A DNA stretch of 54,966 bases from Sphingobacteriales bacterium (GCA_028288165.1 JAQBOG010000027.1:1-54966), one strand, 5' to 3'. Positions 33,567 to 42,848 are shown, counted from the first letter of the stretch. The notes: a model not told the origin generated them from the letters alone. Numbers and translations: made by a program.

Positions 33567-33593
33567 AGTATCTCCCCTTATTGAGTAGTGAAA

Positions 33594-33640
33594 TGTTTAG
33601 AATGTTAATACCCTTTATAAGGATATTGACATTCTAAACA
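33594..33640. terminator. Long perfect hairpin, probable bidirectional terminator
   Basis: TGTTTAGAATGT (33594-33605) pairs perfectly with ACATTCTAAACA (33629-33640), and the inner sequence GTTAATACC / GGATATTGAC pairs further. It lies between the small membrane peptide and the 3' end of the leftward hldD gene, where it could serve both. Confidence 0.6.
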
Positions 33641-33736
33641 AACTTTATTCACTTTATCTGAGATTTCTGTCTGATTCCTGGATTAATAAATCAGATTAAG
33701 TACTTGTAGGTGTGAGCCTATAATAAATCAATAATG

Positions 33737-34702
33737 TTAAAGCAATTTACCTCCAACCAAATACTGCTTTACATAGTCTTCCACACCATCTTCCAAATTA
33801 TAGAACTCATGCGGATATCCAATTGACTTGAGCTTATCCATGTTAGCTTCAGTGAAGTATTGGTATTTATCTCGAATATCTTCTGGAGTGGGGATAAAAG
33901 AAATTTGCGGTTCCAGATCTAACGCTTTAAAAGTATTTTTTGCTAAATCCAAAAAGGTACGAGCCTTCCCTGAACCTAAATTATAAATGCCCGAATCTTT
34001 ACGATGATGCATCAGGAAGTACAAAACATTTATAACATCTTTCACATACACAAAATCACGCATCTGCTCTCCGTCTTTAAAGTTAGGATTATGCGATTGA
34101 AACAGTTTCATTGCTCCCGTTTTTTTAATCTGGTTGAATGTGTGAAATATAACAGACGCCATTCGTCCTTTATGATACTCGTTCGGGCCATATACATTGA
34201 AAAACTTTAACCCAGCCCAAAAATAAGGTTTCCGTTCTTGCTGTAAAGCCCAAATATCAAAGTCATTTTTAGAATCGCCGTACGGATTTAAGGGTTTTAA
34301 TTGCGGAATTTTACTTTCGTCATCATCATATCCCAATTCCCCTAAGCCATATGTAGCTGCAGATGAAGCATAAATCAACGGTAGACCAAATTCAACGCAA
34401 ATATTCCAGATAGTTTTACTGTAATCCAGGTTTAACCGATTAAACAGCTCCACATCATGCTCCGTAGTATCAGTTCTGGCTCCCAGATGAAACACCAGTT
34501 GCGTATGCAATTGATTCGCTCGTAACCATTCCGGAAATTCATCGCGGTTAACTAATTTCGTGTAGCGTTTACCTTCAAAATTTTTGTTCTTTTCCGCATT
34601 GCCGAAATCGTCAACCAGAATTAAATCGTTGAAACCTTCTGCATTTAATTTCTGAATTAAGCAGCTTCCTATAAAACCTGCAGCACCTGTAACAACTATC
34701 AT
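33737..34702 (-). CDS. hldD: ADP-L-glycero-D-manno-heptose-6-epimerase
   Basis: A 321-residue extended short-chain dehydrogenase that epimerises ADP-D-glycero-D-manno-heptose to the L-form for lipopolysaccharide core synthesis. It has the N-terminal VTGAAGFIGS loop, the FHLGARTDTTEHD block typical of this enzyme, the catalytic SSAATYG with Y-x3-K-like NPYGDSKNDFD, and KFFNVYGPNEYHKGRMASV with PNFKDGEQMRDFVYV. I take the ATG at 34702 rather than the GTG two codons upstream. The GTG lies next to a C-run/G-run hairpin in the leader. The downstream region carries a strong terminator. Confidence 0.93.
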   Translation of the reverse strand: MIVVTGAAGFIGSCLIQKLNAEGFNDLILVDDFGNAEKNKNFEGKRYTKLVNRDEFPEWLRANQLHTQLVFHLGARTDTTEHDVELFNRLNLDYSKTIWNICVEFGLPLIYASSAATYGLGELGYDDDESKIPQLKPLNPYGDSKNDFDIWALQQERKPYFWAGLKFFNVYGPNEYHKGRMASVIFHTFNQIKKTGAMKLFQSHNPNFKDGEQMRDFVYVKDVINVLYFLMHHRKDSGIYNLGSGKARTFLDLAKNTFKALDLEPQISFIPTPEDIRDKYQYFTEANMDKLKSIGYPHEFYNLEDGVEDYVKQYLVGGKLL

Positions 34703-34706
34703 AAGC

Positions 34707-34736
34707 ACCCTCTAAGCCCCTAAATGGGGAATATTT
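34707..34736. repeat. C-run/G-run hairpin upstream of hldD
   Basis: CCCC (34717-34720), loop TAAAT, GGGG (34726-34729), embedded in ACCCTCTAAG...GAATATTTT. It occupies the gap between mqnD (stop at 34750) and the hldD start at 34702. It resembles the hairpins at 37998-38010, 8341-8390 and 6460-6476, all just upstream of start codons. Confidence 0.5.
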
Positions 34737-34749
34737 TAATTTTATGCAA

Positions 34750-35817
34750 TTATAAGAATAAGTTTTGTTTTGGTTCCGGAATCACCTTTCGCTTAATGGC
34801 TTCGTCGAAAAGAGTGGTTACAGCTTTTCTGCCTTCAGTGCCTAAATCGATAGAATATTTATTCACGTACAATTCAATGTGTTTGTACATCACTTCTTCA
34901 CTCATTTCCTGTGAGTGAGCACTAATAAAATCAATCCCTGATTTAGGATTTTCAAAGGCAAATTCTACGCTGCGGCGGATGATGCGATTAACCTTGTGTT
35001 TAATTTCATCGGGCAAACTCCTTTTTATCATAATGCCACCTAGCGGGATGGCACAACCTGTTAATTTCTCCCAAAATTCTCCCAAGTCGATGATTTTGTG
35101 TAATCCCTTATCCTGGTAAGTAAACCTATTTTCATGGATAATTAATCCTAAATCAATACTTCCCTCTAATAGCGATTTTTCAATATCCGAAAACACCATT
35201 TCCACCTTGTTTTTTGCATCTGGAAACGCTAAACTTAGAAGAAAGTTAGCTGTTGTGTATTTGCCGGGAATTCCGATTTTTAGTTGGGAGATAGGAATTT
35301 TGTGTTGCGAGTTGTCAGTTGTATGTTGTGGGTCGTTTAGGTTGCTAAGAGGCTGATAGCTGATAGCTGATAGCTCATGGCTGTAAGTTGTGGGTTGTGA
35401 GTTGTGGGTTGTGGGTGCACTGCTGACTTCACTTTCAACCTTCAACTTTAAACTTTCAACTTCCTTCGATTTGGTTGTGGGTGCATTGCTGCTTTGCCCT
35501 TCAACCTTCAACTTTAAACCTTCAACCTCTTCATTACTTGATACATGATACTTCCTACCTGATACTAACAAAGGTCCCACTCCAAAACCCAATGCGCTCC
35601 CAGCATCCAACAAAACATAATTCTCTATTACATAAGCATATGCATGATAGCTCAATTTTGTAATATCTAGTTCTCCGCGTAAAGCCTTTTGATTCAAGGT
35701 CTCCACATCCTCAAACAAAACCTCAAATTGTAATCCTTCGGTATCTATTTTATGATGAATAAGTGCATCGAAAATGAAGGTGTCGTTAGGGCAAGGGGAA
35801 AAACCGAGTGTGAGCAT
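34750..35817 (-). CDS. mqnD: 1,4-dihydroxy-6-naphthoate synthase with a repeat-derived insertion
   Basis: A 355-residue MqnD of the futalosine menaquinone pathway, which converts cyclic dehypoxanthinylfutalosine to 1,4-dihydroxy-6-naphthoate. Family marks are FSPCPNDTFIFDALIHHKID (residues 6-25), ELDITKLSYHAYAYV (49-63), ALGFGVGPLL (75-84), then IPGKYTTANFLLSLAFPD and WEKLTGCAIPLGGI. Usual length is about 275 residues. Here residues about 89-176 are extra and consist of translated heptamer tandem repeats (EVEGLKLKVEG, EVESLKLKVES, APTT twice, ELSAISYQ). The frame stays open, so the enzyme core may still fold with a surface loop. mqnB lies 289 bp upstream on the same strand. Confidence 0.9.
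   Translation of the reverse strand: MLTLGFSPCPNDTFIFDALIHHKIDTEGLQFEVLFEDVETLNQKALRGELDITKLSYHAYAYVIENYVLLDAGSALGFGVGPLLVSGRKYHVSSNEEVEGLKLKVEGQSSNAPTTKSKEVESLKLKVESEVSSAPTTHNSQPTTYSHELSAISYQPLSNLNDPQHTTDNSQHKIPISQLKIGIPGKYTTANFLLSLAFPDAKNKVEMVFSDIEKSLLEGSIDLGLIIHENRFTYQDKGLHKIIDLGEFWEKLTGCAIPLGGIMIKRSLPDEIKHKVNRIIRRSVEFAFENPKSGIDFISAHSQEMSEEVMYKHIELYVNKYSIDLGTEGRKAVTTLFDEAIKRKVIPEPKQNLFL
35290..35555. repeat. Heptamer tandem-repeat insertion inside mqnD
   Basis: On the minus strand the insertion is built of 7-nt units: GTATCAT/GTATCAA, GTTGAAG/GTTTAAA/GTTGAAA, ACCCACA/ACTCACA/ACTTACA and GCTATCA three times. A block of about 57 bp (GTTGAAG-type units followed by AGCAATGCACCCACAACC-like sequence) is duplicated inside it. 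Related heptamer tracts lie upstream of mqnD (35818-35900) and, with variant units, upstream of prfH and the DUF1835 gene. Confidence 0.85.
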
Positions 35818-35905
35818 TTTTTTGGTATCAAGTTTTAGTATCAGGTATCAAGAGTATAGCGTGTTGGTAGCAAGTAGTTAGTAGCAAGTATCAAGACATG
35901 GCGAA
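35818..35905. repeat. Heptamer repeat tract immediately upstream of mqnD
   Basis: Units such as TATCAAG, GTAGCAA and GTATCAG follow each other with 7-nt periodicity and abut the mqnD start. The tract also carries an AGTATAGCGTG-like block comparable to the one near 46850. No promoter is obvious inside it. Confidence 0.65.
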
Positions 35906-35965
35906 CTAGTATAATGTATTCAAGATCAGGGTACTTCAAAAAATCCTTTCCTTGAACTTGCTACG

Positions 35966-36049
35966 TTTTGCGTTAGGGATTGTAGTGAAAATCCTTTTTG
36001 CTCCCTTCGCAAAAAGATTGCAACGAAAAGCCCGCCCGAACGCCCAAAT
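35966..36049 (+). repeat. Dispersed repeat family C
   Basis: The element runs TTTTGCGTTAGGGATTGTAG, then TGAAAATCC, then a hairpin CTTTTTGC/GCAAAAAG, then TTGCAACG and GCCCGAACGCCC. An inverted copy is at 42849-42954 and a partial copy at 14771-14811. It is typical non-coding repeat DNA of this type of genome; its function is unknown. Confidence 0.65.
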
Positions 36050-36105
36050 CCACTTTTTTATATAGTTAAACTCATATTGTAGTAGTAAAGTATAGCATTC
36101 TCTAT

Positions 36106-36750
36106 CTATTCTTCGAGCAGTTTAACAAGCGCTTCGTTTAAGTTTTTTATGGCAAGGCCAATGTTCCATTTTTCGCGGTTTCGGCGTTCAACATAATTAG
36201 AAATAGAACGAATTTGGATACAAGGCGTGAATGATTTATTACATGCATAGAAAAAAGCAGCACCTTCCATACTCTCGATCTGCGGATTTACCCTTGCTAT
36301 TACTTTTTCAATCGAGAACTCATTCCCATGAACTTTATTAACAGTAATCGCTTTTACCTGTTTAAATGCTTTTGTATTCAAACTCTCAATCTCCAACTTA
36401 TTAGGTAATTGTCGGCTTTCTCCAAAGCCCATTTCATCTATTGATAAAAAGTTTTCACCGTCTTCCGCTCCATGGTCTGCAAAAACATCCTCGTTTACCA
36501 AAACAACATCGCCTAAAGCCAGATTGAAACCAAAACTTCCGGCTATGCCTGCATTAATTGCTAAATCATACTTATTTATCGCCAGATGTTTGCCTAAAGC
36601 AAAAGCTGTGGCAACCATGCCTGCACCAGTTATTAGGATCTGCACTAAATGTGAGCCAATGATCAGATGATGATTTTTATCGGCATCCGCATATTTTGAT
36701 AAAAAAGGCCCTATTTCTGGCTGGGTAGCAACAACCAATAATATGTTCAT
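36106..36750 (-). CDS. mqnB: Futalosine hydrolase
   Basis: A 214-residue nucleosidase-fold enzyme that removes hypoxanthine from futalosine in menaquinone synthesis. Family marks are LLVVATQPEIGPFL at the N-terminus, ITGAGMVATAFALG, INAGIAGSFGFNLALGDVV, DHGAEDG and the SMEGAAFFYAC segment near the active site, whose ending ISNYVERRNREKWNIG is typical. It is transcribed toward mqnD, the later enzyme of the same pathway, with a repeat-filled gap of 288 bp between, so co-transcription is possible but not certain. Divergent from queD. Confidence 0.92.
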   Translation of the reverse strand: MNILLVVATQPEIGPFLSKYADADKNHHLIIGSHLVQILITGAGMVATAFALGKHLAINKYDLAINAGIAGSFGFNLALGDVVLVNEDVFADHGAEDGENFLSIDEMGFGESRQLPNKLEIESLNTKAFKQVKAITVNKVHGNEFSIEKVIARVNPQIESMEGAAFFYACNKSFTPCIQIRSISNYVERRNREKWNIGLAIKNLNEALVKLLEE

Positions 36751-36803
36751 GATGCGAAGTTAAGTAAATCAGTTAATGAGTTTATGCTTGCGTGGAGTTT
36801 AAG

Positions 36804-36811
36804 TATATTTG
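36804..36811 (+). promoter_or_regulatory. -7 box for queD-folE
   Basis: TATATTTG matches TAnnTTTG exactly, 19 nt before the queD ATG at 36831. A TTTA sequence at about 36780 sits near the expected -33 position. Confidence 0.5.
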
Positions 36812-36830
36812 CGCCATTAATTTTTTAAAA

Positions 36831-37244
36831 ATGATTTATATTACTCGCAGAGAAAGGTTTAATGCAGCACATAAGCTGTTTCGTGAAGAATGGAGCGACG
36901 AGAAAAATCTCGAAACGTTCGGGAAATGTTCAAACCCAAACTGGCATGGTCATAATTATGAATTGTTTGTAACCGTTAAGGGTACAGTCAATCCAGAAAC
37001 TGGTTTCGTAATTGATTTGAAAGAGCTTAAAAATATCATCAGAACTCAGGTTACCGATGCGCTTGATCATAAAAACATCAACTTGGACGTTAACTTCATG
37101 AAAGGAAAAATGGCTTCCACAGAGGTTTTAGCGGTGGCAATTTTTGACCAATTAAAGACACATGTTGAAGAGCAGGGTGCTAAATTGCACTCTATTAAGT
37201 TGTATGAAACAGAAAACAACTTTGTGGAATACCTTGGAGAATAA
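36831..37244 (+). CDS. queD: 6-carboxytetrahydropterin synthase / PTPS family
   Basis: A 137-residue PTPS-fold enzyme. The zinc ligands appear as RERFNAAHKL and NWHGHNYEL (two histidines), and the catalytic cysteine as GKCSNPNWHGHNY. Later motifs are GFVIDLKELKN, DHKNINLDV and the KLYETENNFVEY ending with the substrate-anchoring glutamate. QueD converts dihydroneopterin triphosphate to 6-carboxytetrahydropterin, an early queuosine step. I start at the ATG at 36831; an upstream GTG frame would add residues unlike the family. folE, which makes its substrate, follows after 21 nt, a clear functional pair. Confidence 0.9.
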   Translation: MIYITRRERFNAAHKLFREEWSDEKNLETFGKCSNPNWHGHNYELFVTVKGTVNPETGFVIDLKELKNIIRTQVTDALDHKNINLDVNFMKGKMASTEVLAVAIFDQLKTHVEEQGAKLHSIKLYETENNFVEYLGE

Positions 37245-37265
37245 ACTCCAAATCAAAATTTACTA

Positions 37266-37901
37266 ATGGATTTCAAAACTAACATACCCGACGAAGAAGA
37301 ACTGGACGGTTATTCTAAAATTGATCGTTATAATTCTGAAAGTATCCAGCGCATTGCCAGTCATTACCACGATATACTAGGGGATTTAGGAGAAGATCCT
37401 TACCGTGAAGGTTTATTGAAGACACCGGAGAGAGTTGCAAAAGCACTGCAGTTTTTAACTCACGGTTACCAAATAAAACCGGATGAAATTTTACGCGGAG
37501 CAATGTTTAAAGAAGATTATAGCCAAATGGTTGTAGTGAAAGACATTGAGGTTTTCAGTATGTGCGAGCACCACATGCTTCCATTTTTTGGTAAGGCTCA
37601 CATCGCTTATATTCCCAACGGGCACATTGTTGGCTTAAGTAAAATTCCACGTGTAGTTGATGCATATGCCCGTCGGTTACAAGTTCAAGAACGTTTAACG
37701 AATGAAATTCGCGATTGTATTCAAAACACCTTAGAGCCTGCTGGAGTTGCTGTTGTAATTGAATGTAAACATTTATGCATGTCGATGAGAGGCGTTCAAA
37801 AACAAAATTCAGTAACCACAACATCAGCATTCACTGGCGAATTTTTAAACGAAAAAACCCGTTCAGAGTTTTTAAGGTTAATCACTGCAAACTTGAGCTA
37901 A
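37266..37901 (+). CDS. folE: GTP cyclohydrolase I (FolE)
   Basis: A 211-residue type I GTP cyclohydrolase converting GTP to 7,8-dihydroneopterin triphosphate. The zinc and catalytic region reads [22 protein letters not shown], then [23 protein letters not shown] and [14 protein letters not shown] with the second cysteine. [13 protein letters not shown] marks the N-terminal helices. Placed 21 nt after queD it supplies the substrate for queuosine, and also for folate synthesis. The start ATG at 37266 is well supported by family length. Confidence 0.96.
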   Translation: MDFKTNIPDEEELDGYSKIDRYNSESIQRIASHYHDILGDLGEDPYREGLLKTPERVAKALQFLTHGYQIKPDEILRGAMFKEDYSQMVVVKDIEVFSMCEHHMLPFFGKAHIAYIPNGHIVGLSKIPRVVDAYARRLQVQERLTNEIRDCIQNTLEPAGVAVVIECKHLCMSMRGVQKQNSVTTTSAFTGEFLNEKTRSEFLRLITANLS

Positions 37902-37997
37902 GTTTTCTTAACTATTACGTTTCTACTTTAAAGCAGTAACAATTACTATTTATATATTTATCCTGTAACATTCAAAGGATCCACAATTAATTTAACC

Positions 37998-38010
37998 TTC
38001 CCCTTTGGGG
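37998..38010. repeat. C-run/G-run hairpin upstream of fabD
   Basis: TTCCCC-TTT-GGGG, ending 10 nt before the fabD ATG at 38021. It resembles the hairpins before hldD, the second rtcB and the basic-protein gene. Confidence 0.5.
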
Positions 38011-38020
38011 CATAACAGCT

Positions 38021-38905
38021 ATGAAAGCATACATTTTTCCAGGGCAGGGAGCACAATTTGTTGGTATGGGCAAAGACCTATATGACCAATCCGACAAAGC
38101 AAGAGAGCTTTTTGAACGAGCCAATGAGATTTTAGGATTTCGCATAACGGATATTATGTTTGATGGTACCGGCGAAGATTTAAAACAAACAAACGTTACT
38201 CAACCCGCTATTTTTTTACATTCGGTAATACTAGCAAAAGAGTTGGGCAGCAATTTCAAGCCCCATATGGTTGCTGGTCATTCGCTTGGAGAATTTTCTG
38301 CATTAGTTGCTGCAAACGCAATCTCTTTTGAAGATGGTTTAAGACTAGTAGCTGCCAGGGCCAATGCGATGCAAAAAGCTTGTGAAATTCAGCCATCAAC
38401 CATGGCCGCAATTTTAGGTTTAGATGATTTTACAGTTGAAGATATTTGCCAACGATTAACGGAAGTGGTGGTGCCTGCAAACTATAATTGCCCAGGTCAG
38501 CTAGTTATTTCCGGAACCATTGAAGGAATTGATAAGGCTTGCGAATTAATGACTGCTGCTGGCGCAAAAAGAGCCTTGAAATTAAATGTGGGAGGGGCAT
38601 TTCACTCTCCATTAATGGAAGCTGCAAGAGTAGAATTACAAGCAGCTATCGAAGCAACTACCATATCAGAACCGATATGCCCTATTTATCAAAATATTGA
38701 TGCAAAAGCATATACTGATGTAGCGAGTATCAAACACAATCTAATATCACAATTAACGGGGGCAGTTAAATGGACCCAAACAGTTAAACACATGCTCGAA
38801 GATGGAGCAACCTCTTTCATTGAAGTAGGGCCCGGTATTGTTTTACAAGGCTTGGTTAAAAAGGTTGATCGCTCGATCGAAACTAGCAGCGCCACAATAT
38901 CATAA
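38021..38905 (+). CDS. fabD: Malonyl-CoA:ACP transacylase
   Basis: A 294-residue transacylase that loads malonate onto acyl carrier protein for fatty acid synthesis. The nucleophile is S88 in VAGHSLGEFSA, the substrate-binding arginine R113 lies in LVAARANAMQ, and the catalytic histidine is in GGAFHSPLM around residue 199. The QGAQFVGMG opening (residues 9-17) and the FIEVGPGIVLQGLVKK ending are complete. It is a single gene bracketed by a leader hairpin and a strong terminator. Confidence 0.95.
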   Translation: MKAYIFPGQGAQFVGMGKDLYDQSDKARELFERANEILGFRITDIMFDGTGEDLKQTNVTQPAIFLHSVILAKELGSNFKPHMVAGHSLGEFSALVAANAISFEDGLRLVAARANAMQKACEIQPSTMAAILGLDDFTVEDICQRLTEVVVPANYNCPGQLVISGTIEGIDKACELMTAAGAKRALKLNVGGAFHSPLMEAARVELQAAIEATTISEPICPIYQNIDAKAYTDVASIKHNLISQLTGAVKWTQTVKHMLEDGATSFIEVGPGIVLQGLVKKVDRSIETSSATIS

Positions 38906-38929
38906 CATATTTGGTACAGGATTTATGTG

Positions 38930-38964
38930 AACAGGGAATCAAATTTGATTCCCTGTTGTTTTTT
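38930..38964 (+). terminator. Terminator after fabD
   Basis: AACAGGGAATCAAA pairs perfectly with TTTGATTCCCTGTT (38930-38957), followed by TTTTTT. Confidence 0.85.
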
Positions 38965-38992
38965 ATACTAATTTTGACCAAAGCCCATTGTT

Positions 38993-41900
38993 TTGAGTTC
39001 TAGTTTTAAGGTCCGTTTACTTCTGTTTGCACTTACTCTGGGATTAGCCTCAGTTGCCTTGCGACTGAATCTATCTTTCCGGAAGGAGGAAGTATTGGAA
39101 CAAGATGGCGAAACCATTGAGAAACGACTAAATACCAAAGAGCAATATGTCAAAAGTCTTCTGAATGATCAGTCGTTCTTTACTTCGTTAAAAAACATCG
39201 ACCACAATCTGGAATGGGGTCAAAAACTAATTCCAGCACTTACAGACGATCGAAAAGTGTTTTTATCCACCTACCAGGATGGACGATTAAAATTTTACGG
39301 CGCTATACAGGTTTTATTACCCAGTGATAACCTGATAAAAGAAGGAAGTACATTTATAGCAACCGACAATGGATGGTATGAAGCGATTAAGAAAACAGAG
39401 AAAAACTTCTCCGTTGTTTGCATTTTGCCCATTAAGGCTAATTTCTCTAATCAAAATCAATATCTTCAGAATACATTCTCTACAGACCTGATTAGATCTA
39501 ACAACCTGGAGATTGCTAACATAAATGACAAACAGGTTTATAATATTCGGGATACGGATGGCAAATACTTGTTTTCAGTAAAATTAAAATCATCAGCAAT
39601 TAATGCCTTTTATTCAGCGCTGGAATTGGGCTTATGGATTTTAGCAATTATTACAGGTTTAATTTTCATAAATAACATTTGTTCTTGGATGACCCACACT
39701 GGTTACCAAAAATCGGCCATCCTTGTATTATTTTGCTTATTACTATCATTCAGATTAGCTGACCTCGAATACCGCTGGTTTGAAAGTCACTTTGAACTCG
39801 AAATATTTAATCCTAAATACTATGCTACCAATTATTATTTCCCTTCAATTGGTGCGTTTCTTTTAAATATTGGAGCTGTTACCTGGTTTTTAAGTTTTGT
39901 ATACATCCATAGGTATGAAATCAGGCTTTCCAACAGGCCCTTAAAGAAGGTATATAACTATTTCATCTATTTCATTTTAGGCCTTGTGATAGTGGGTGCT
40001 TGTTATGAGATAAATCAGCTGTTTTACGGTTTAATTACCAATAGTAAAATTGTATTTGATGTTACAAATATCCTTAACCTAAACTGGCTTAGTTGGCTTG
40101 GTATCCTTATTTTGTGCTTTTCGGTGCTTTGCCTTTACCTGCTAATACAATCTATCATTGCAATTGGTGATACGCTCAACCTTAGTCTAAAAGAAAGGTT
40201 TTATGTTCTTTTAACCATCTTTTTAATATCATTAATAGACCATCTATTTTTTGAGGAGTTCAACATTTCATTCTTATTGCTGTCTGCAATCATTTCCTTA
40301 TTTATTTGGGTATATTATAAACATAAAGAGCGTTTTGGCTTAGGTGTATTTATCGTCGCAGTACTGCTTTTTGCGGTTATTGCATCCTCAAAACTGGCTC
40401 GATTTCAATTTTTAAAGGAACGCGAATCAAGAAAAATATTAGCTACAAAGCTCGAATCATCTGTTGATCCAAATGCTGTATTACTGTTTTTAAACCTGGA
40501 GAAGGAAATAATTAAGGATAAGTTCGTACTTAACTATTTTTCAAATCCGCTAGTAAATACCAGCACCTACTCTAACAGATTATTTAAACTCTACTTTACA
40601 GGATACTTATCTCGATTTGAGTTTAAAACATTTGAATACAATGCGGAAGACAATGTTTTAAAAGGCGAAACAGATACGCAGCTGAGTACTTTTAAAAATC
40701 AGGTTATTTCAGGTTCTGTCAAGGTTTCAGATTATTTTTACCGAAGCAACAATACATTCGGTTCCCAGAATTATTTCGCAATACTGCCTATAAAAAATAG
40801 CGACAAAAAGCTAGGCACTCTGGTAATTCAACTCACGTCTAAGTCATTCACTGATGCAACCTCATTTCCAGAACTTTTGGATGACGGAAAAATCATCAGG
40901 GACTATAATTTAAACGAATATTCATATGCATATTATAGCAATGGCCGCCTGGTAAATCAGCAAGGAAAGTATGTTTATGACTTGATTAACAAGGATTTAA
41001 AAGGAAGGCCCAATGATTTCCTGTTTGTCAGGAAAGCTGATAACAAGGGAAACCAATATAGTCATCTGATTTATCACCCGAATGCTATTAAGGTAATTGT
41101 AATTAGCAAAGAAGTTCCTAGTTTATTATCGCAGTTAGCCGCAGTTTCCTTTATATTTTTAATTCTATTATCTTTTGCTTCGTTGGTTTTTGCATGCATT
41201 TGGATTTGGAGAAACTTTGATACCTATAATATAAGTTTTAAGCACTTTAAATGGCATTATCTGATTAAAACAAACCGGATGCTTTATAAAACCCGCATCC
41301 AGGTTTCTATGGTATCAGCTGTGGTAATTACCTTAATTATTTCGGGCATTATTACATTTATCAATATAAGCAATCAATACAGAGAGCAGCAGGAAGAGGG
41401 AATATTAGCAAAAGTTAATAAGATAGCCACCACCTTTAATAAGCAATTACTTCGTAAAGGGGTTTTAATGAATGACGGGGAAGCTGAAACGATATTCAAC
41501 ATATTCGCCGAATTAAATGGCACAGATCTTAACTTGTTTAATTTAGAAGGAGATCTCATTCATTCAACCCAGCCCCAAATTTATGAAAACGGAATAACGG
41601 CTAAAAAAATGAATTCTTTAGCTTATTTGTACTTAAATAAGCTCCAAAAATCTGAATATATCAATAAAGAAACCATTGGTAATTTGAAATTCATAGCAGC
41701 TTACGTTCCATTAAAAAACAATGAAGGTGTCCCTCAGGCTTATATCGGACTCCCCTATTTCTCAAATGAAAAAGATTACCAGGAACGGATTGGAATTTTT
41801 CTGAATGCGCTAATAAACGTTTATGCGTTGGTGTTCGTAGCCATCGGATTCTTTGCCGTATTTGTGGCGAATAAAATAACAGATCCGCTAACAATCATTG

Positions 41901-42721
41901 AGAAAAGCTTGAGCGAAACCAAAATCGGCCGCAAAAATGAACCCATTAATTGGAAGCGGAACGATGAAATTGGAAACCTGATTAAAGAATATAATAACAT
42001 GATTGCAGCACTTGAAGAAAGTGCTCAAAAGCTTGCTCGATCTGAGCGGGAATCTGCTTGGCGTGAAATGGCAAAGCAAGTGGCTCATGAAATTAAAAAT
42101 CCGCTAACGCCCCTAAAACTTGGTGTTCAATTGCTCGATAAATCATGGAAAGAAAAGGATCCGAAATTTGATGTTAAGTTCGAGAAATTCTCCAGATCTT
42201 TTATAGAACAAATAGAAAGCCTGGCACACATCGCATCAGAGTTTTCGAACTTCGCCAAAATGCCCGACACCATTTTGGAGAAAACAGATGTTAAAAAGGT
42301 AGTTAAAAAATCAATTGATCTATATGCAGACACTGAAAACATCTCGATAACGCTTATAGATGAAACAAATGAAGCCATTGAAGTGAAGGCAGATAAAGAT
42401 CAATTATTGCGCTGCTTTAATAACCTGATAAAAAACTCGATCGAAGCCATGCCTGCTGATCAGCCGGGTTTTATTAATATTAGCCTAAAGTGTATTTCCG
42501 GCGTTCTGCACATTGCTATTGAAGATAATGGTTCAGGGATTTCGCATGGACTAAAAGACCGGATATTTGTACCAAATTTTACCACAAAAAGTTCGGGCAC
42601 AGGCTTAGGTTTAGCTTTTGTAAAACAGGCTATTGAAAATATGGAAGGCACTATTGGTTTTGATACCGAAGAGAATAAGGGAACTACTTTCAATATTACT
42701 ATGCCTGTTGTGAAGGGGTAA
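38993..42721 (+). CDS. Large NtrY-like sensor histidine kinase
   Basis: A 1242-residue inner-membrane kinase. The N-terminus and middle contain many membrane helices (first near residues 7-23, a block around 205-475, others near 720-745 and 790-810) with two large extracytoplasmic regions between them. A last helix near 940-965 leads into a HAMP domain (KITDPLTIIEKSLSETKIG onward). The H-box is VAHEIKNPLTPLKLG with H1032, the NtrY-type pattern. Then come the N-box NNLIKNSIEAMP, DNGSGIS and TGLGLAFVKQ. It starts with TTG at 38993. No response regulator is adjacent, so its partner lies elsewhere. The signal sensed is unknown. Confidence 0.88.
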   Translation: MSSSFKVRLLLFALTLGLASVALRLNLSFRKEEVLEQDGETIEKRLNTKEQYVKSLLNDQSFFTSLKNIDHNLEWGQKLIPALTDDRKVFLSTYQDGRLKFYGAIQVLLPSDNLIKEGSTFIATDNGWYEAIKKTEKNFSVVCILPIKANFSNQNQYLQNTFSTDLIRSNNLEIANINDKQVYNIRDTDGKYLFSVKLKSSAINAFYSALELGLWILAIITGLIFINNICSWMTHTGYQKSAILVLFCLLLSFRLADLEYRWFESHFELEIFNPKYYATNYYFPSIGAFLLNIGAVTWFLSFVYIHRYEIRLSNRPLKKVYNYFIYFILGLVIVGACYEINQLFYGLITNSKIVFDVTNILNLNWLSWLGILILCFSVLCLYLLIQSIIAIGDTLNLSLKERFYVLLTIFLISLIDHLFFEEFNISFLLLSAIISLFIWVYYKHKERFGLGVFIVAVLLFAVIASSKLARFQFLKERESRKILATKLESSVDPNAVLLFLNLEKEIIKDKFVLNYFSNPLVNTSTYSNRLFKLYFTGYLSRFEFKTFEYNAEDNVLKGETDTQLSTFKNQVISGSVKVSDYFYRSNNTFGSQNYFAILPIKNSDKKLGTLVIQLTSKSFTDATSFPELLDDGKIIRDYNLNEYSYAYYSNGRLVNQQGKYVYDLINKDLKGRPNDFLFVRKADNKGNQYSHLIYHPNAIKVIVISKEVPSLLSQLAAVSFIFLILLSFASLVFACIWIWRNFDTYNISFKHFKWHYLIKTNRMLYKTRIQVSMVSAVVITLIISGIITFINISNQYREQQEEGILAKVNKIATTFNKQLLRKGVLMNDGEAETIFNIFAELNGTDLNLFNLEGDLIHSTQPQIYENGITAKKMNSLAYLYLNKLQKSEYINKETIGNLKFIAAYVPLKNNEGVPQAYIGLPYFSNEKDYQERIGIFLNALINVYALVFVAIGFFAVFVANKITDPLTIIEKSLSETKIGRKNEPINWKRNDEIGNLIKEYNNMIAALEESAQKLARSERESAWREMAKQVAHEIKNPLTPLKLGVQLLDKSWKEKDPKFDVKFEKFSRSFIEQIESLAHIASEFSNFAKMPDTILEKTDVKKVVKKSIDLYADTENISITLIDETNEAIEVKADKDQLLRCFNNLIKNSIEAMPADQPGFINISLKCISGVLHIAIEDNGSGISHGLKDRIFVPNFTTKSSGTGLGLAFVKQAIENMEGTIGFDTEENKGTTFNITMPVVKG

Positions 42722-42848
42722 AACGCAAATTATAGCTCAACCAGATAGTCGTTCATGTTATCTATGATTATCTATGAAACTTGGGGTACGTTAACGAAAA
42801 GTCTATGATTTCATACGGACCTAAGTTTGATTATTGCTATTAAAATTA

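Noticed and set aside
35290..35905. Heptamer tracts considered as a CRISPR array
   Set aside because: Units are 7 nt and contiguous, with no unique spacers of constant length and no cas genes nearby.
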